Assembly (NCBI GenBank): GCA_012317185.1
Contig: CP048838.1
Span: 1,178,001 to 1,242,000, forward strand
Direction of reading: 5' to 3'
Source: [Clostridium] innocuum
GTDB lineage: Bacteria > Bacillota_I > Bacilli_A > Erysipelotrichales > Erysipelotrichaceae
Length of the DNA: 64,000 nt
Shown: positions 53,317-62,516 of the stretch, piece after piece
How the letters are laid out: every line of letters starts with the position of its first letter
Position numbering within the stretch: position 1 is the first letter of the stretch
The notes under the pieces: model-generated
What the model was told of the DNA's origin: nothing
Databases searched by the model: none
Seen by the model: only the letters and a program-made list of their open reading frames with translations
Translations under genes and position numbers: made by a program

Positions 53317-54347
53317 AAAATATCGAAAGCTATGCGGCGCGGACAAACGGTACCGTCATGCTGAATGCAAACGAGTGCTATAAAAATATCAGTGGGGAAA
53401 TCGTAAAGGAGCTGCAGGAGGCAATCGCGGAGCTGGAGTTTAACCGCTATCCGGATGAATCCAGCAGGGAGCTGATACAGGCATATGCGAATGTGAAAAA
53501 ATTAGATGCCGGGTATCTGATCGCCGGGAATGGCAGCGATGAAATGCTGGGGCTCATGATTGGCTATTTCCTGGGAAAAGGTAAGAAATTACTGACCCTG
53601 TCTCCGGACTTCTCCATGTATGATTATTATGCATCCATGCATGAGAGTGAGGTTGTGAAATTTCCATGTGAGCAGGATGGTTCCTTCAGCATTGCGGATT
53701 TTATAGAATTTGGGCGGGAGCATCATGTGGATATGGTGCTGTTCTCCAATCCGAATAATCCAACCGGGCATTTTGTAAGCAATGCCCAGCTGTGTAAAAT
53801 CGCGGAGGCCTTTCCTCGTATTCCGGTGATTATAGATGAGGCATATGGGGAGTTCGCAAAGGAAAGCATGCTGGCATATCTGGATACCTACCATAACCTG
53901 TATGTGACCAGAACCCTATCTAAGGCGTATGGGTTTGCCGGTGCGCGACTGGGCTTTCTAATCAGCTGTCCATCCAATATTGCGAAATTGAAACCGGTGC
54001 TGGTACCTTATAATATCAGCTCTTTAACACAAAGGGCCGGTGTGATCGTATTGCGTCATGCGGCGGAATATGAGCTGCTGGTGGAGGAAATACAGCTGGA
54101 GCGGGATATGCTGTATCACAAGCTGAAGCAGTTAAAAAACGTTACCTTCTATCCGAGTCAGGCGAATTATCTGTATGGAAGAAGCAGCTATAAGCAGGAG
54201 CTGTTGAAGGCGATGGAAAAGGAAGGCATTGTTATTCGCAACTACGAAGGAAAGGACAGCTTCCGCATTACGGTTGGTTCCCCTGCGGAAAATGCCATTG
54301 TATTATCCGTATTACAGGAATTTGACAGAAAGGCGGTTGCGGTATGA
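53313..54347 (+). CDS. hisC: Histidinol-phosphate aminotransferase HisC
   Basis: 344 residues, fold-type I PLP enzyme. NANECYKNISGE start, GNGSDEMLGLMI, NPNNPTGHFVS, IIDEAYGEFA, and the PLP-lysine motif TRTLSKAYGFAGARLGF. Converts imidazole-acetol phosphate plus Glu to histidinol phosphate. Starts inside the hisD stop (ATGA). Confidence 0.95.
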   Translation: MKNIESYAARTNGTVMLNANECYKNISGEIVKELQEAIAELEFNRYPDESSRELIQAYANVKKLDAGYLIAGNGSDEMLGLMIGYFLGKGKKLLTLSPDFSMYDYYASMHESEVVKFPCEQDGSFSIADFIEFGREHHVDMVLFSNPNNPTGHFVSNAQLCKIAEAFPRIPVIIDEAYGEFAKESMLAYLDTYHNLYVTRTLSKAYGFAGARLGFLISCPSNIAKLKPVLVPYNISSLTQRAGVIVLRHAAEYELLVEEIQLERDMLYHKLKQLKNVTFYPSQANYLYGRSSYKQELLKAMEKEGIVIRNYEGKDSFRITVGSPAENAIVLSVLQEFDRKAVAV

Positions 54348-54955
54348 AACAAGAAACGAAGGAAACAGGCTTTGCGCCAAGAATGGCAGGCCTGAGCCGG
54401 GATACCAAAGAAACAAGCATCAGCTGCACGATGCATCTGGATGGTACGGGAGTCAGTGAGATTCACACAGGCATCGGCTTCTTCGATCACATGCTGACGC
54501 TGTTTTCCTTCCATTCCGGTATCGACCTTACGCTGCATGCAAACGGCGATTTACAGGTGTGTGATCATCACACGGTAGAGGATTGCGGTATCGCGATGGG
54601 AGCCTGCCTGAAGGAAGCCCTGCAGGATAAAAGAGGAATCGAACGCTATGGCATTATGCTGCTGCCGATGGATGAAACACTGGCACAGGTTGTACTGGAT
54701 ATCAGCGGACGCAGCTTTCTGGTGTATAACTGTGAGCTGAAGCGGGATACGATCGGTACGTTTTCCTGTGAAATGGTGGAGGAGTTTCTTCGTGCCTTTG
54801 CCTTTCAGGCAGGCATCACACTGCATGTGAATGTAGTGTATGGAACCAATGATCATCACAAGGTGGAGGCGATTTTCAAAGCGCTGGGCCGTGCCTTAAA
54901 AACGGCAATCCGTGTGAGTGGCGATACGCTGCCGAGTACAAAGGGGAAGCTGTAA
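54344..54955 (+). CDS. hisB: Imidazoleglycerol-phosphate dehydratase HisB
   Basis: 203 residues, monofunctional dehydratase without a phosphatase half. Metal-binding motifs: HTGIGFFDHMLTLFSFHSG, DHHTVEDCGIAMG and NDHHKVEAIFKALGRAL. No histidinol-phosphatase is encoded elsewhere in the operon. The gene overlaps hisC by four bases and hisH follows by one base. Confidence 0.96.
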   Translation: MKQETKETGFAPRMAGLSRDTKETSISCTMHLDGTGVSEIHTGIGFFDHMLTLFSFHSGIDLTLHANGDLQVCDHHTVEDCGIAMGACLKEALQDKRGIERYGIMLLPMDETLAQVVLDISGRSFLVYNCELKRDTIGTFSCEMVEEFLRAFAFQAGITLHVNVVYGTNDHHKVEAIFKALGRALKTAIRVSGDTLPSTKGKL

Positions 54956-54956
54956 T

Positions 54957-55580
54957 ATGATTGCGATACTTGATTATGGAATGGGAAATCTGCACAGTGT
55001 GGAAAATGCCTTACAGCATATCGGCTGTACCTGCTGTGTGACGGATAAAAAGGAAGACCTACAGCGTGCGGATCAGCTGATTCTGCCGGGTGTGGGAGCG
55101 TTTGCGGACTGTATGAAGCATCTGCAGGAGCGTGATTTGATTACGGCTTTAAAGGAAGAGGTTCAGGGAAAGAAAAAACCGCTGCTTGGTATCTGTCTGG
55201 GCATGCAGGCGCTGTTTGAAGACAGCGAGGAAAACGGCTATACCAAGGGACTCGGCTTTTTGAAGGGCAACATCGTGAAAATGAGTGATGCTGCGGAAAG
55301 CAGGGTACGCATTCCGCATATCGGCTGGAATCTGCTGGAACAGTGTCAGAAATCCAGTGTATTTGAGCGGCTGAGCGAGCGTCCGTTCGTCTATTATGTA
55401 CATTCCTATTATGCACAGAATTATGCACAGGAGGATCTGCTGGCAGACAGCGGCTATGGCGGTATGCGGATTCCCGGGCTTGTACGCAGAGACAATGTGG
55501 CTGGTGCCCAGTTTCATCCTGAAAAAAGCGGAGAAGACGGACTGCAGATTCTGCGGTGGTTTAAGGAGGAGTTTGTATGA
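54957..55580 (+). CDS. hisH: Imidazole glycerol phosphate synthase glutaminase subunit HisH
   Basis: 207 residues from ATG 54957 (MIAILDYGMGNLHSVENAL). Class I glutamine amidotransferase: nucleophile in LLGICLGMQALFED, catalytic His/Glu in AGAQFHPEKSG. Supplies ammonia to HisF. GGGGAAGC upstream. Overlaps hisA by four bases. Confidence 0.95.
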   Translation: MIAILDYGMGNLHSVENALQHIGCTCCVTDKKEDLQRADQLILPGVGAFADCMKHLQERDLITALKEEVQGKKKPLLGICLGMQALFEDSEENGYTKGLGFLKGNIVKMSDAAESRVRIPHIGWNLLEQCQKSSVFERLSERPFVYYVHSYYAQNYAQEDLLADSGYGGMRIPGLVRRDNVAGAQFHPEKSGEDGLQILRWFKEEFV

Positions 55581-56296
55581 TCATTTTACCTGCAATTGAT
55601 ATACTGGATCAGCAGCCAGTGCGGCTGTATCAGGGAGATTATGAACAAAAGGAATGTGTTGGTGACAGTATCGGGGATATCGCCAAAGCATTTGAACAGC
55701 AGGGGGCCCGGTATGTGCATATGGTTGATCTCAACGGGGCGAAGGAAGGAAAGAAAATCAACCAGGACATCATCGTGAAAACTGCACAGAGCCTGCAGAT
55801 TCCGGTTGAGGTTGGCGGCGGCATCCGCAGTATGGAGGACGTTCGATTTTATCTGGAGCATGGCATTGCGCGTGTTATTCTGGGAACGGCAGCCATAGAG
55901 AATCCGGAGTTTTTGCGGGAAGCACTCGCACAATATAAAGAGAAAATCGCCGTCGGCATCGATTGCAAGAACGGCATGGTTTGCGGTCATGGCTGGCTGC
56001 AGGAAAGTGAGCTGCAGTATATCGACTTTGCAATTCAGATGGAGGCCATGGGGGTAAAGACGATTATTGTGACCGATATCTCCAGGGACGGCACCATGAC
56101 AGGACCGAATACAGGGATGCTGGCGGAGTTAAAGAAAACGGTTTCGATCGATATTATAGCTTCTGGGGGTATTCGTGACATCACGCATATCGAGGCATTG
56201 AAACAGCTGGATATTTACGGTGCAATCACAGGAAAGGCGATGTATGCCGAAACATTGTCCCTGTCCCAGGCCATCGCACTGTGCGGGGAAGCCTGA
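55577..56296 (+). CDS. hisA: ProFAR isomerase HisA
   Basis: 239-residue TIM barrel. IILPAIDILDQQPVRLYQGD with catalytic Asp, VEVGGGIRSMEDVRFYLEHG, TDISRDGTMTGPNTGM with the second catalytic Asp, IASGGIRDI and AITGKAMYAETL. Overlaps hisH and shares the TGATG with hisF. Confidence 0.96.
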   Translation: MIILPAIDILDQQPVRLYQGDYEQKECVGDSIGDIAKAFEQQGARYVHMVDLNGAKEGKKINQDIIVKTAQSLQIPVEVGGGIRSMEDVRFYLEHGIARVILGTAAIENPEFLREALAQYKEKIAVGIDCKNGMVCGHGWLQESELQYIDFAIQMEAMGVKTIIVTDISRDGTMTGPNTGMLAELKKTVSIDIIASGGIRDITHIEALKQLDIYGAITGKAMYAETLSLSQAIALCGEA

Positions 56297-57057
56297 TGCA
56301 CACGAAGCGAATCATCCCGTGTCTGGATGTAAAGGACGGCAAGGTCGTCAAGGGAATCAATTTTGTCGGATTGAAGGAGGTCGGTGATCCGGTCGATCTG
56401 GCAAGAGCCTATTATGAGCAGGGGGCGGACGAGCTGGTATTTCTGGATATCACAGCGACGCATGAACAGCGGGATACCATGGTTCAGGTTGTCGAGCGCG
56501 TAGCCAGAGAAATCTTCATTCCGTTTACCGTAGGTGGCGGCATCCGCAGTGTGGAGGATATACGAAACATGCTGCTGGCAGGAGCTGACAAGGTTTCGCT
56601 GAACTCTGCAGCTGTCCGCAATAAGGAGCTGATCCGTGAGGGAGCATCGATGTTTGGCAATCAGTGCATTGTGCTTGCCGTGGATGGAAAGCGCCGCGAG
56701 GATGGCAGCGGCTGGAATGTATATGTTGCCGGCGGCCGTGAGGATACCGGTCTGGACCTGCAGGAATGGGTACAGGAGGGCGTTCGTCTGGGGGCAGGGG
56801 AAATTCTGCTGACCAGTATGGATGCGGATGGAACCAAGCAGGGCTTTGATATCGAGCTGTGCAAGGCGGTGCATGAGCTGGTGGATGTTCCAGTGATCGC
56901 CTCGGGCGGCTGTGGGACGCTGGAGCATTTCGCACAGGTGTTCGAAGAGGATGCCAGTGATGCGGCTCTGGCGGCAAGTATGTTCCACTACAAGGAGGTA
57001 ACGATACCCGAGGTGAAGGAATATTTAAAAGAGAAAGGAATTGCGGTGCGTCTATGA
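56296..57057 (+). CDS. hisF: Imidazole glycerol phosphate synthase cyclase subunit HisF
   Basis: 253-residue TIM barrel from ATG 56296, whose A is the last base of the hisA stop. RIIPCLDVKDGKVVKGINFV with the catalytic Asp, FTVGGGIRSVEDIRNMLLAG, LLTSMDADGTKQGFD and VIASGGCGT. Makes IGP and AICAR from PRFAR using HisH ammonia. Confidence 0.97.
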   Translation: MHTKRIIPCLDVKDGKVVKGINFVGLKEVGDPVDLARAYYEQGADELVFLDITATHEQRDTMVQVVERVAREIFIPFTVGGGIRSVEDIRNMLLAGADKVSLNSAAVRNKELIREGASMFGNQCIVLAVDGKRREDGSGWNVYVAGGREDTGLDLQEWVQEGVRLGAGEILLTSMDADGTKQGFDIELCKAVHELVDVPVIASGGCGTLEHFAQVFEEDASDAALAASMFHYKEVTIPEVKEYLKEKGIAVRL

Positions 57058-57380
57058 TACGGGTGAATTTTGATAAAGGAAACGGACTTGTTCCGGTCAT
57101 TGTCCAGGATGTGCAGACCGGAGCTGTCCTCATGCTGGCGTATATGAATGAAGAAAGTCTGCGCATGACGATGGATACCGGGCGTGCAACCTATTACAGC
57201 CGCAGCCGTCAGGAATTATGGATCAAAGGAGAAACAAGCGGTCATTACCAGTATGTGAAGGATATCCGCATCGATTGTGATGAGGATACGATTCTTCTTC
57301 TGGTGGAGCAGGTGGGAGCAGCCTGCCATACCGGACATACCAGCTGTTTTTACCGGAATATGGAGGGAGAAGAGATATGA
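57054..57380 (+). CDS. hisI: Phosphoribosyl-AMP cyclohydrolase HisI
   Basis: 108 residues. Zn/Mg motifs: VQDVQTGAVLMLAYMNEES, TGRATYYSRSRQELWIKGE, and the metal-binding IDCDEDTILLLVEQVGAACH and TGHTSCFYRN. Separate from HisE, unlike fused forms. Overlaps both neighbours by four bases. Confidence 0.96.
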   Translation: MIRVNFDKGNGLVPVIVQDVQTGAVLMLAYMNEESLRMTMDTGRATYYSRSRQELWIKGETSGHYQYVKDIRIDCDEDTILLLVEQVGAACHTGHTSCFYRNMEGEEI

Positions 57381-57700
57381 AGGAACTGGATGCATTATAT
57401 GAAACCATAAAGGATCGCAAGGAAAACAAAGAGGAAGGAAGCTATACCACCTATTTGTTTGAAAAGGGTCTGGAGAAAATTCTGAAAAAGGTAGGAGAGG
57501 AATGTACAGAGGTCGTGATTGCCTCTTTGACACAGACAAAGGAGGATCAGATCAATGAAATAGGAGATCTGCTGTATCATCTTACTGTACTGATGGTGGA
57601 GAAGGGAATTTCCATGGACGATGTCAATGCGGAGCTAAAGCGCCGTGCACAGAAAACGCATAACCTGAAGGCGGAGCGAAAGCCGATCGAACATTTGTAA
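57377..57700 (+). CDS. hisE: Phosphoribosyl-ATP pyrophosphatase HisE
   Basis: 107 residues. MazG-like all-alpha fold with SYTTYLFEKGLEKILKKVGE and the metal-binding EECTEVVIA and EIGDLLYHLTVLMVEKG. Last gene of the operon; a terminator follows on the stop codon. Confidence 0.96.
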   Translation: MKELDALYETIKDRKENKEEGSYTTYLFEKGLEKILKKVGEECTEVVIASLTQTKEDQINEIGDLLYHLTVLMVEKGISMDDVNAELKRRAQKTHNLKAERKPIEHL

Positions 57701-57720
57701 GCCGAGCAGTCGGCTTTTCT
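57700..57720 (+). terminator. his operon terminator
   Basis: AGCCGA (57700-57705), loop GCAG, TCGGCT (57710-57715), then TTTCTTTT. Confidence 0.8.
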
Positions 57721-57871
57721 TTTCCTTTGGTTCTTATTCACAGAAAGCTGTTATATATGGTATGGTGCAGGGACAATATATGTCTCATAGCGGATGTGAA
57801 AGAACGGATGCCAAAAATGATGAACGGTATTAAGGAAGTTCTTCTGGTATACTATGTACGAGGTGATTCAT

Positions 57872-58723
57872 ATGAGGACTAATCAGGAGATTATACAATC
57901 TGTACTGCGCTATATCGAGGAGCATTTGAATGAACCGCTGACGCTGGATACGGTTGCTGCTTATACGGGCTATTCCCCCTACCATCTGCATAAAATGTTT
58001 ACGGCAATATGCGGGCTGCCGCTGCATGCCTATGTGCGGCGCAGACAGGTATCCAAAGGGGCATTGCTTCTTGTACAAAGCGATTTACGTATTGCGGAAA
58101 TCGCCTCCGCCTGCGGTTATCTCTCCCAGCGGGCATTTCATAAGGCTTTTTTGCAGCTGTATCGCACAACACCGGACGCCTTTCGGAAAAAGAAGAATGC
58201 CTATGTGCTGCAGGAGCCGTTGCAGCTTCATCAGCAGCCGGATATCAACCATATGCATATGGATATGGAAGTACAGCACTGGACAGAGATACAGCTGGAG
58301 GGCTATGGTGCAGATACCAGACACGGCTTTCATGTGATTGGTAAATGTCATCGCAAATGCAACCGGTATCTGAAAGCAAATCCGCAAAAGGATTCGGTAG
58401 TGTATGGTATCCATGATTATACAGATGCCGATATGGATGCCGGTCAGCCCTGCTTTCAATATTTTGCAGGTATAGCAGTTGAGCGGGTGCACAGACAGAA
58501 GCTGACGCATAGAATCCTGCCGACAGGAGCCTATCTTGTGTTTTCCTTTTGCGCAGATCCAAAGACCTCTATGGAGCCGTTTGCACAGGATATTTATCAG
58601 AACTGGCTGCCCAAAAGTGCATACCGGCTTCGAGCGGACTGCTGTATGGATATTGTGAAATATAAAGAGGAAAATGCACAGGGGATAGCCGGAATTGAAT
58701 ATTGTATTCCGATAATGAAATAA
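57872..58723 (+). CDS. AraC-family regulator with GyrI-like effector domain
   Basis: 283 residues from ATG 57872 (MRTNQEIIQSVLRYIEEHLN); GAGGTG upstream. The N-terminal double HTH (VAAYTGYSPYHLHKMF; IASACGYLSQRAFHKAF) precedes a SOUL/GyrI-type effector domain from about residue 125, ending GIEYCIPI. This Rob/BmrR-like layout usually senses lipophilic drugs or small toxins. Target genes unknown. A terminator follows. Confidence 0.87.
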   Translation: MRTNQEIIQSVLRYIEEHLNEPLTLDTVAAYTGYSPYHLHKMFTAICGLPLHAYVRRRQVSKGALLLVQSDLRIAEIASACGYLSQRAFHKAFLQLYRTTPDAFRKKKNAYVLQEPLQLHQQPDINHMHMDMEVQHWTEIQLEGYGADTRHGFHVIGKCHRKCNRYLKANPQKDSVVYGIHDYTDADMDAGQPCFQYFAGIAVERVHRQKLTHRILPTGAYLVFSFCADPKTSMEPFAQDIYQNWLPKSAYRLRADCCMDIVKYKEENAQGIAGIEYCIPIMK

Positions 58724-58736
58724 ATAAAGAGAAATG

Positions 58737-58778
58737 AAAACGCTGTCTAGACACTGCTGTCACAGAGCGTTTTTTTTA
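58737..58778 (+). terminator. Terminator after the AraC/GyrI gene
   Basis: AACGCT and AGCGTT outer arms with an inner hairpin between, followed by a run of eight T. Confidence 0.75.
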
Positions 58779-58932
58779 TACCTTCAGCTGTAAATAAGCG
58801 GGATAACATCGTGTTATGTAGATATAAATATTTATAATTTCATTTTTTGGAAAAGGTATCGTATACTGACATAGCTGCCTTGCATGTCATGCTGTAAGGC
58901 GCATATTCAGAAATTGAGAAAAGGAGAATCGT

Positions 58933-59970
58933 ATGATTTTTATAAAAGAAAAGGGGAAGGGACTGCTGGTATGCTTTGGTATAGCGGTGGTTGCTCTTCT
59001 GCTGGGACAATGGATTCCCATTATCGGAGGGCCGGTATTTGCCATCCTCATCGGGATGCTGCTGGCTTTTCGCATAAAGGAAGTGAAAAGTCTACAGGCC
59101 GGCATCACCTTCACATCAAAGAAAATTTTACAGTATGCAGTCATTTTACTGGGGTTTGGCTTAAATCTGTCCGTTATTGCTAAAACAGGACAGCAGTCGC
59201 TCCCAATCATTCTGGCAACCATCACGACATCCCTCGTCATTGCTTACGGTTTGAAGCGTCGACTTCATATGCCGGCAAATATCTCCACTTTGGTGGGAGT
59301 CGGCTCATCCATCTGCGGAGGCTCCGCGATTGCAGCGACTGCCCCGGTCATTGCGGCGGATGACGAAGAGGTGGCACAGGCCATTTCTGTGATATTTCTA
59401 TTTAATATTCTGGCAGCCGTTCTGTTTCCATGGCTGGGAACACTGCTGCATTTTCATGGCAGTGAGGGCTTCGGCGTGTTTGCGGGCACCGCTGTGAACG
59501 ACACCTCCTCCGTAACAGCAACCGCAGCAACCTGGGACAGCATGTTTCATTTAGGCTCTGCCACACTGGATAAGGCGGTTACTGTCAAGCTGACGCGTAC
59601 CCTTGCCATTATACCGATTACGCTGTTTCTGGGTGTTCAAAGAATGCGAAAAGAGGAGCAGGAGGAGAAAAGGGAGGGGAAAAAGCTTGCATGGAAACAG
59701 ATCTTTCCGGTATTTATTCTTTACTTCCTTATGGCCTCCGTCATAACGACCGTCTCTACGAATGTATTGCATATATCCCCGGATATCTTCCTGCCCTTAA
59801 AGGAGCTGAGCAAGTTCTTTATCATTATGGCGATGGGGGCAGTCGGTCTGCATACCGATATTGTAAAGCTGGTAAAAAACGGTGGTAGGCCTATCTTTAT
59901 GGGGTTCTGCTGCTGGGTCGGTATCACGCTGATATCCCTGCTCATGCAGAGGCTGCTGGGCATCTGGTGA
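58933..59970 (+). CDS. YeiH/UPF0324 family putative sulfate exporter
   Basis: 345 residues, about ten helices. Family blocks: GGPVFAILIGMLLAF, LGFGLNLSVIA, LVGVGSSICGGSAIAATAPV and the FAGTAVNDTSSVTAT segment. The PF03601 family includes putative sulfate or taurine-related exporters; direction and substrate are not proven. AAAGGAG precedes the ATG. No LysR regulator is adjacent. Monocistronic. Confidence 0.88.
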   Translation: MIFIKEKGKGLLVCFGIAVVALLLGQWIPIIGGPVFAILIGMLLAFRIKEVKSLQAGITFTSKKILQYAVILLGFGLNLSVIAKTGQQSLPIILATITTSLVIAYGLKRRLHMPANISTLVGVGSSICGGSAIAATAPVIAADDEEVAQAISVIFLFNILAAVLFPWLGTLLHFHGSEGFGVFAGTAVNDTSSVTATAATWDSMFHLGSATLDKAVTVKLTRTLAIIPITLFLGVQRMRKEEQEEKREGKKLAWKQIFPVFILYFLMASVITTVSTNVLHISPDIFLPLKELSKFFIIMAMGAVGLHTDIVKLVKNGGRPIFMGFCCWVGITLISLLMQRLLGIW

Positions 59971-60113
59971 GGAATTACAATAGCGTAAACAGCTTTTCTC
60001 ATGTGCCTTTACGGACAGGCTTGTACATTTGAAAAGGCATGAAATTCATGTTCTTGCGGATAATTATGGAAAAATATGATATGATAAGAACAGCTATATG
60101 AGGAGGCCGTTGT

Positions 60114-60734
60114 ATGAATTTGAAAATTGAAAACTGGAAGCTTTTGATTCTTTCCATTTTTTATATGATATTTTCCATTTTATCCTATACGATTGAAAAG
60201 GAGAAATTCTTGAATTTCTTCCAGATTGCAGGGATTGTGATCATTTTGGTAGGCTTGTTTCAGATTCTTGTATATTTCTTTAAAAAAGAATATATGAAGC
60301 CGAATGAATTCAGCTTTTCCTTTGGGGTATTATACTGCATAGCAGGACTGATCGTTGCCACTAAGCCATATCTGATTGTAGATAATTATCCTATCGTTAT
60401 TTCCGCTCTGGTGGTTTTGGATGCGACACTGCGTCTGCAGTATTCCATGAATCTGTTTCGCCTGGAGGATGCACAATGGAAGATTCATCTGGCTCTTGCC
60501 GTAGTCCCGCTGCTTATGGGAATGGTGCTGATACTGGTATCCTTCGAGGAAAAGACACTGCATAATCTATTCAGCTTTCTGCTGATTCTGGATGCCATTG
60601 CGAATTTCTATACAATTTTGTATTATCGCGGTGTTGCCAGACGCTATGGCCGTCACAGTGAACAGATTCTGGATATTTCCAATCAGGAAGCCACTGCACA
60701 TGAAGTGATCGACGGAAAAGATAATATGGTATGA
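60114..60734 (+). CDS. DUF308/HdeD-like membrane protein
   Basis: 206 residues with six hydrophobic helices (LLILSIFYMIFSILSYTI; FFQIAGIVIILVGLFQIL; and others), the pattern of DUF308 proteins related to HdeD. Tail from residue 175 is hydrophilic and cytosolic. Function unknown; HdeD itself is linked to acid resistance. GAGGAGG upstream and terminator downstream. Confidence 0.75.
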   Translation: MNLKIENWKLLILSIFYMIFSILSYTIEKEKFLNFFQIAGIVIILVGLFQILVYFFKKEYMKPNEFSFSFGVLYCIAGLIVATKPYLIVDNYPIVISALVVLDATLRLQYSMNLFRLEDAQWKIHLALAVVPLLMGMVLILVSFEEKTLHNLFSFLLILDAIANFYTILYYRGVARRYGRHSEQILDISNQEATAHEVIDGKDNMV

Positions 60735-60735
60735 T

Positions 60736-60762
60736 AAAAAGCGGTGGAAGCATCGCTTTTTT
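60736..60762 (+). terminator. Terminator after the DUF308 gene
   Basis: AAAAAGCG and CGCTTTTTT flank a short loop right after the stop. Confidence 0.75.
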
Positions 60763-60844
60763 CAATTCGGACAAAGGAAAGCAGAGATTGACGAAAGAGG
60801 GCTGCTTCCGCTGTATGATTGCCGAAGCGTATTAGGGTACGGAG

Positions 60845-61053
60845 GTACCTGCGGATATGCATGTCCTGACGATACCGGAGGTTACCTGTGTAAAGTTCAT
60901 GGTGCACTGCAGGCCGTAAATACAAAGCTTTTCTCAGCATGGCTGCAGGAAAATCAGGGATATGATATCGCGGCGAACATGTACATTGTGTGGTATACAC
61001 CGGATGAGGATGAGGTTATGCTGATAATGGAAGTGAGGTATGGATTCCTGTGA
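60845..61053 (+). pseudogene. GyrI-like effector domain remnant of a transcription regulator
   Basis: A frame reads VPADMHVLTIPEVTCVKFM, then the sequence shifts register to HGALQAVNTKLFSAWLQENQ, YIVWYTPDEDEV and the terminal MEVRYGFL stop at 61053. Together these form the C-terminal half of a GyrI-like domain with a one-base frameshift near 60895. The DNA-binding half is absent, so this is debris. Confidence 0.55.
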
Positions 61054-61117
61054 AAAGGTTGACTGAGAAGGGATAGGAGACTGATTCTATCTGTATATCG
61101 TATGAAATAAAAGAAGC

Positions 61118-61145
61118 CTGCAGGGTACATCCTGCAGGTCGTTTT
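61118..61145 (+). terminator. Hairpin CCTGCAGG / CCTGCAGG with T-run
   Basis: Arms at 61118-61125 and 61131-61138, each itself palindromic, followed by TCGTTTTT. Confidence 0.65.
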
Positions 61146-61248
61146 TATGGATGAAAGAAATGTAATGGGAGAAGTAAGGAGTACGAAAAAAATCAGCGCT
61201 TTACAGGCTCTCCCTGAATTACATAAAGGCAGCGTATTTTTCAATCGG

Positions 61249-61497
61249 TTATAAACGCAAATAATCCAGTCTAAGCAGGGCTTTTCCATTTGGCAGGGGG
61301 TATATCATGCGTTTCGACAGAGAATACTCAATAGACAGCATACTGTGCGTGAGCTCCACTTTCTGCAGCTGTTCATGGATGGTGTTTCATACGGCAAAGG
61401 AATGCAGATACAGGGAGTCGGATACAAAGCCTTCATCCGTATCCTGCATATGTGCTTCATATGTCTGTAGTTCGATATCGGTCCATGGATTGTTCAT
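61249..61497 (-). pseudogene. SAM methyltransferase remnant with internal deletion
   Basis: From ATG 61497 (GGAGATAAC upstream) the frame reads MNNPWTDIELQTYEAHM, like the start of a class I methyltransferase, then stops at about 61388. Downstream in another frame comes LTHSMLSIEYSLSKR and MIYPLPNGKALLRLDYLRL ending at 61249, matching the same family's C-terminus (YPLPNGK-LRLDF). The central catalytic portion is missing, so inactive. Confidence 0.55.
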
Positions 61498-61546
61498 AGG
61501 TTATCTCCTCGTTTTGTATATTGTAACGTACATGGTGCGGAAATAC

Positions 61547-61572
61547 AAAAAAAACAGAACGTGATGTTCTGT
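61547..61572 (-). terminator. Terminator of corA
   Basis: CAGAAC (61555-61560), loop, GTTCTG (61566-61571); the minus strand then has a run of eight T. Adjoins the corA stop. Confidence 0.9.
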
Positions 61573-62516
61573 TAGTGAAACATATCCTTTTTCTTGAAGA
61601 TAAGAGTTGCGATGATACAGCACACAGCTGCAATGACTGTCGGGAACCACCATTCCGGATAAGGCAATCCGCTGACATTCATGCCATAGAAACTGAAAAT
61701 GATATTCGGGATTGCCATGACGATGGTAATTACCGTCAAAATTTTCATCACGATGTTCAGATTGTTGGAAATGACGGAAGCAAAGGCATCCATTGTTCCG
61801 GAAAGGATGTTGGAGTAAATGTTACACATCTCTATCGCCTGATGAATCTCAATCAGTACATCCTCCAGAATATCCTGATCCTCTTCATACAGCTTGATCA
61901 GCTTTCCGCGCATGATTTTGTTTAAGGTAACCTCATCGGTTTTCAGTGAGGTGCTGAAATAGACCAGAGACTTTTCCAGACCCAGCATCTGAATCAGCTC
62001 CTTGTTTTTCATAGACTGGTGTAGCCTCTGTTCGGTACGGGAGGAAATCCGATCGATTTGGCGCAGATAAATCAGGAAACGCTGAGATATACGAAGCAGC
62101 AGCAACAATAGAAAACGGGTTTTCATATCGGTATTCATACCCTTGATTCTACCGTTTGCCATATCCTCGATGCTTAGATTCTCATACAGGGAAATCGTAA
62201 TCACATAGCCCTTCATGATAACAACACCCAGTGGCAGCGTGGTATACAGCAGGGTATTTTCATCCAGATTGTCATCTTCCTCTGCACTCGGGTAATCGAC
62301 AATCACCAGGGTCTGGTTTTCATCATCGTCATAATCGATATGGGAGCTTTCCTCTTCATCCAGTGAAGATTTGATAAACTCCGGCAGCACGCCGATTTTA
62401 TTTGTCAGGAAATCAATATCTTCCTGTGTAGGCGCAACAGCGCTGATCCAGCAGCCTGGTTCCGGCTGTTCCAGTTTTTTTGTGACAGTTCCATATGTCT
62501 TGTAAAATTCCAACAT
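61572..62516 (-). CDS. corA: CorA-family magnesium transporter
   Basis: 314 residues. N-terminal acidic alpha/beta cytosolic domain, long stalk helix, and two C-terminal helices with the invariant pore motif FYGMNVSG (YGMN) and the C-terminal basic tail FKKKDMFH. Forms a homopentameric, Mg2+-gated channel that takes up Mg2+ or Co2+. ATG at 62516; AAGGAGG is 8 bases upstream. The 115-nt leader with a peptide gene and switchable hairpins suggests translational control (see the leader entry). Terminator downstream. Confidence 0.93.
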   Translation of the reverse strand: MLEFYKTYGTVTKKLEQPEPGCWISAVAPTQEDIDFLTNKIGVLPEFIKSSLDEEESSHIDYDDDENQTLVIVDYPSAEEDDNLDENTLLYTTLPLGVVIMKGYVITISLYENLSIEDMANGRIKGMNTDMKTRFLLLLLLRISQRFLIYLRQIDRISSRTEQRLHQSMKNKELIQMLGLEKSLVYFSTSLKTDEVTLNKIMRGKLIKLYEEDQDILEDVLIEIHQAIEMCNIYSNILSGTMDAFASVISNNLNIVMKILTVITIVMAIPNIIFSFYGMNVSGLPYPEWWFPTVIAAVCCIIATLIFKKKDMFH

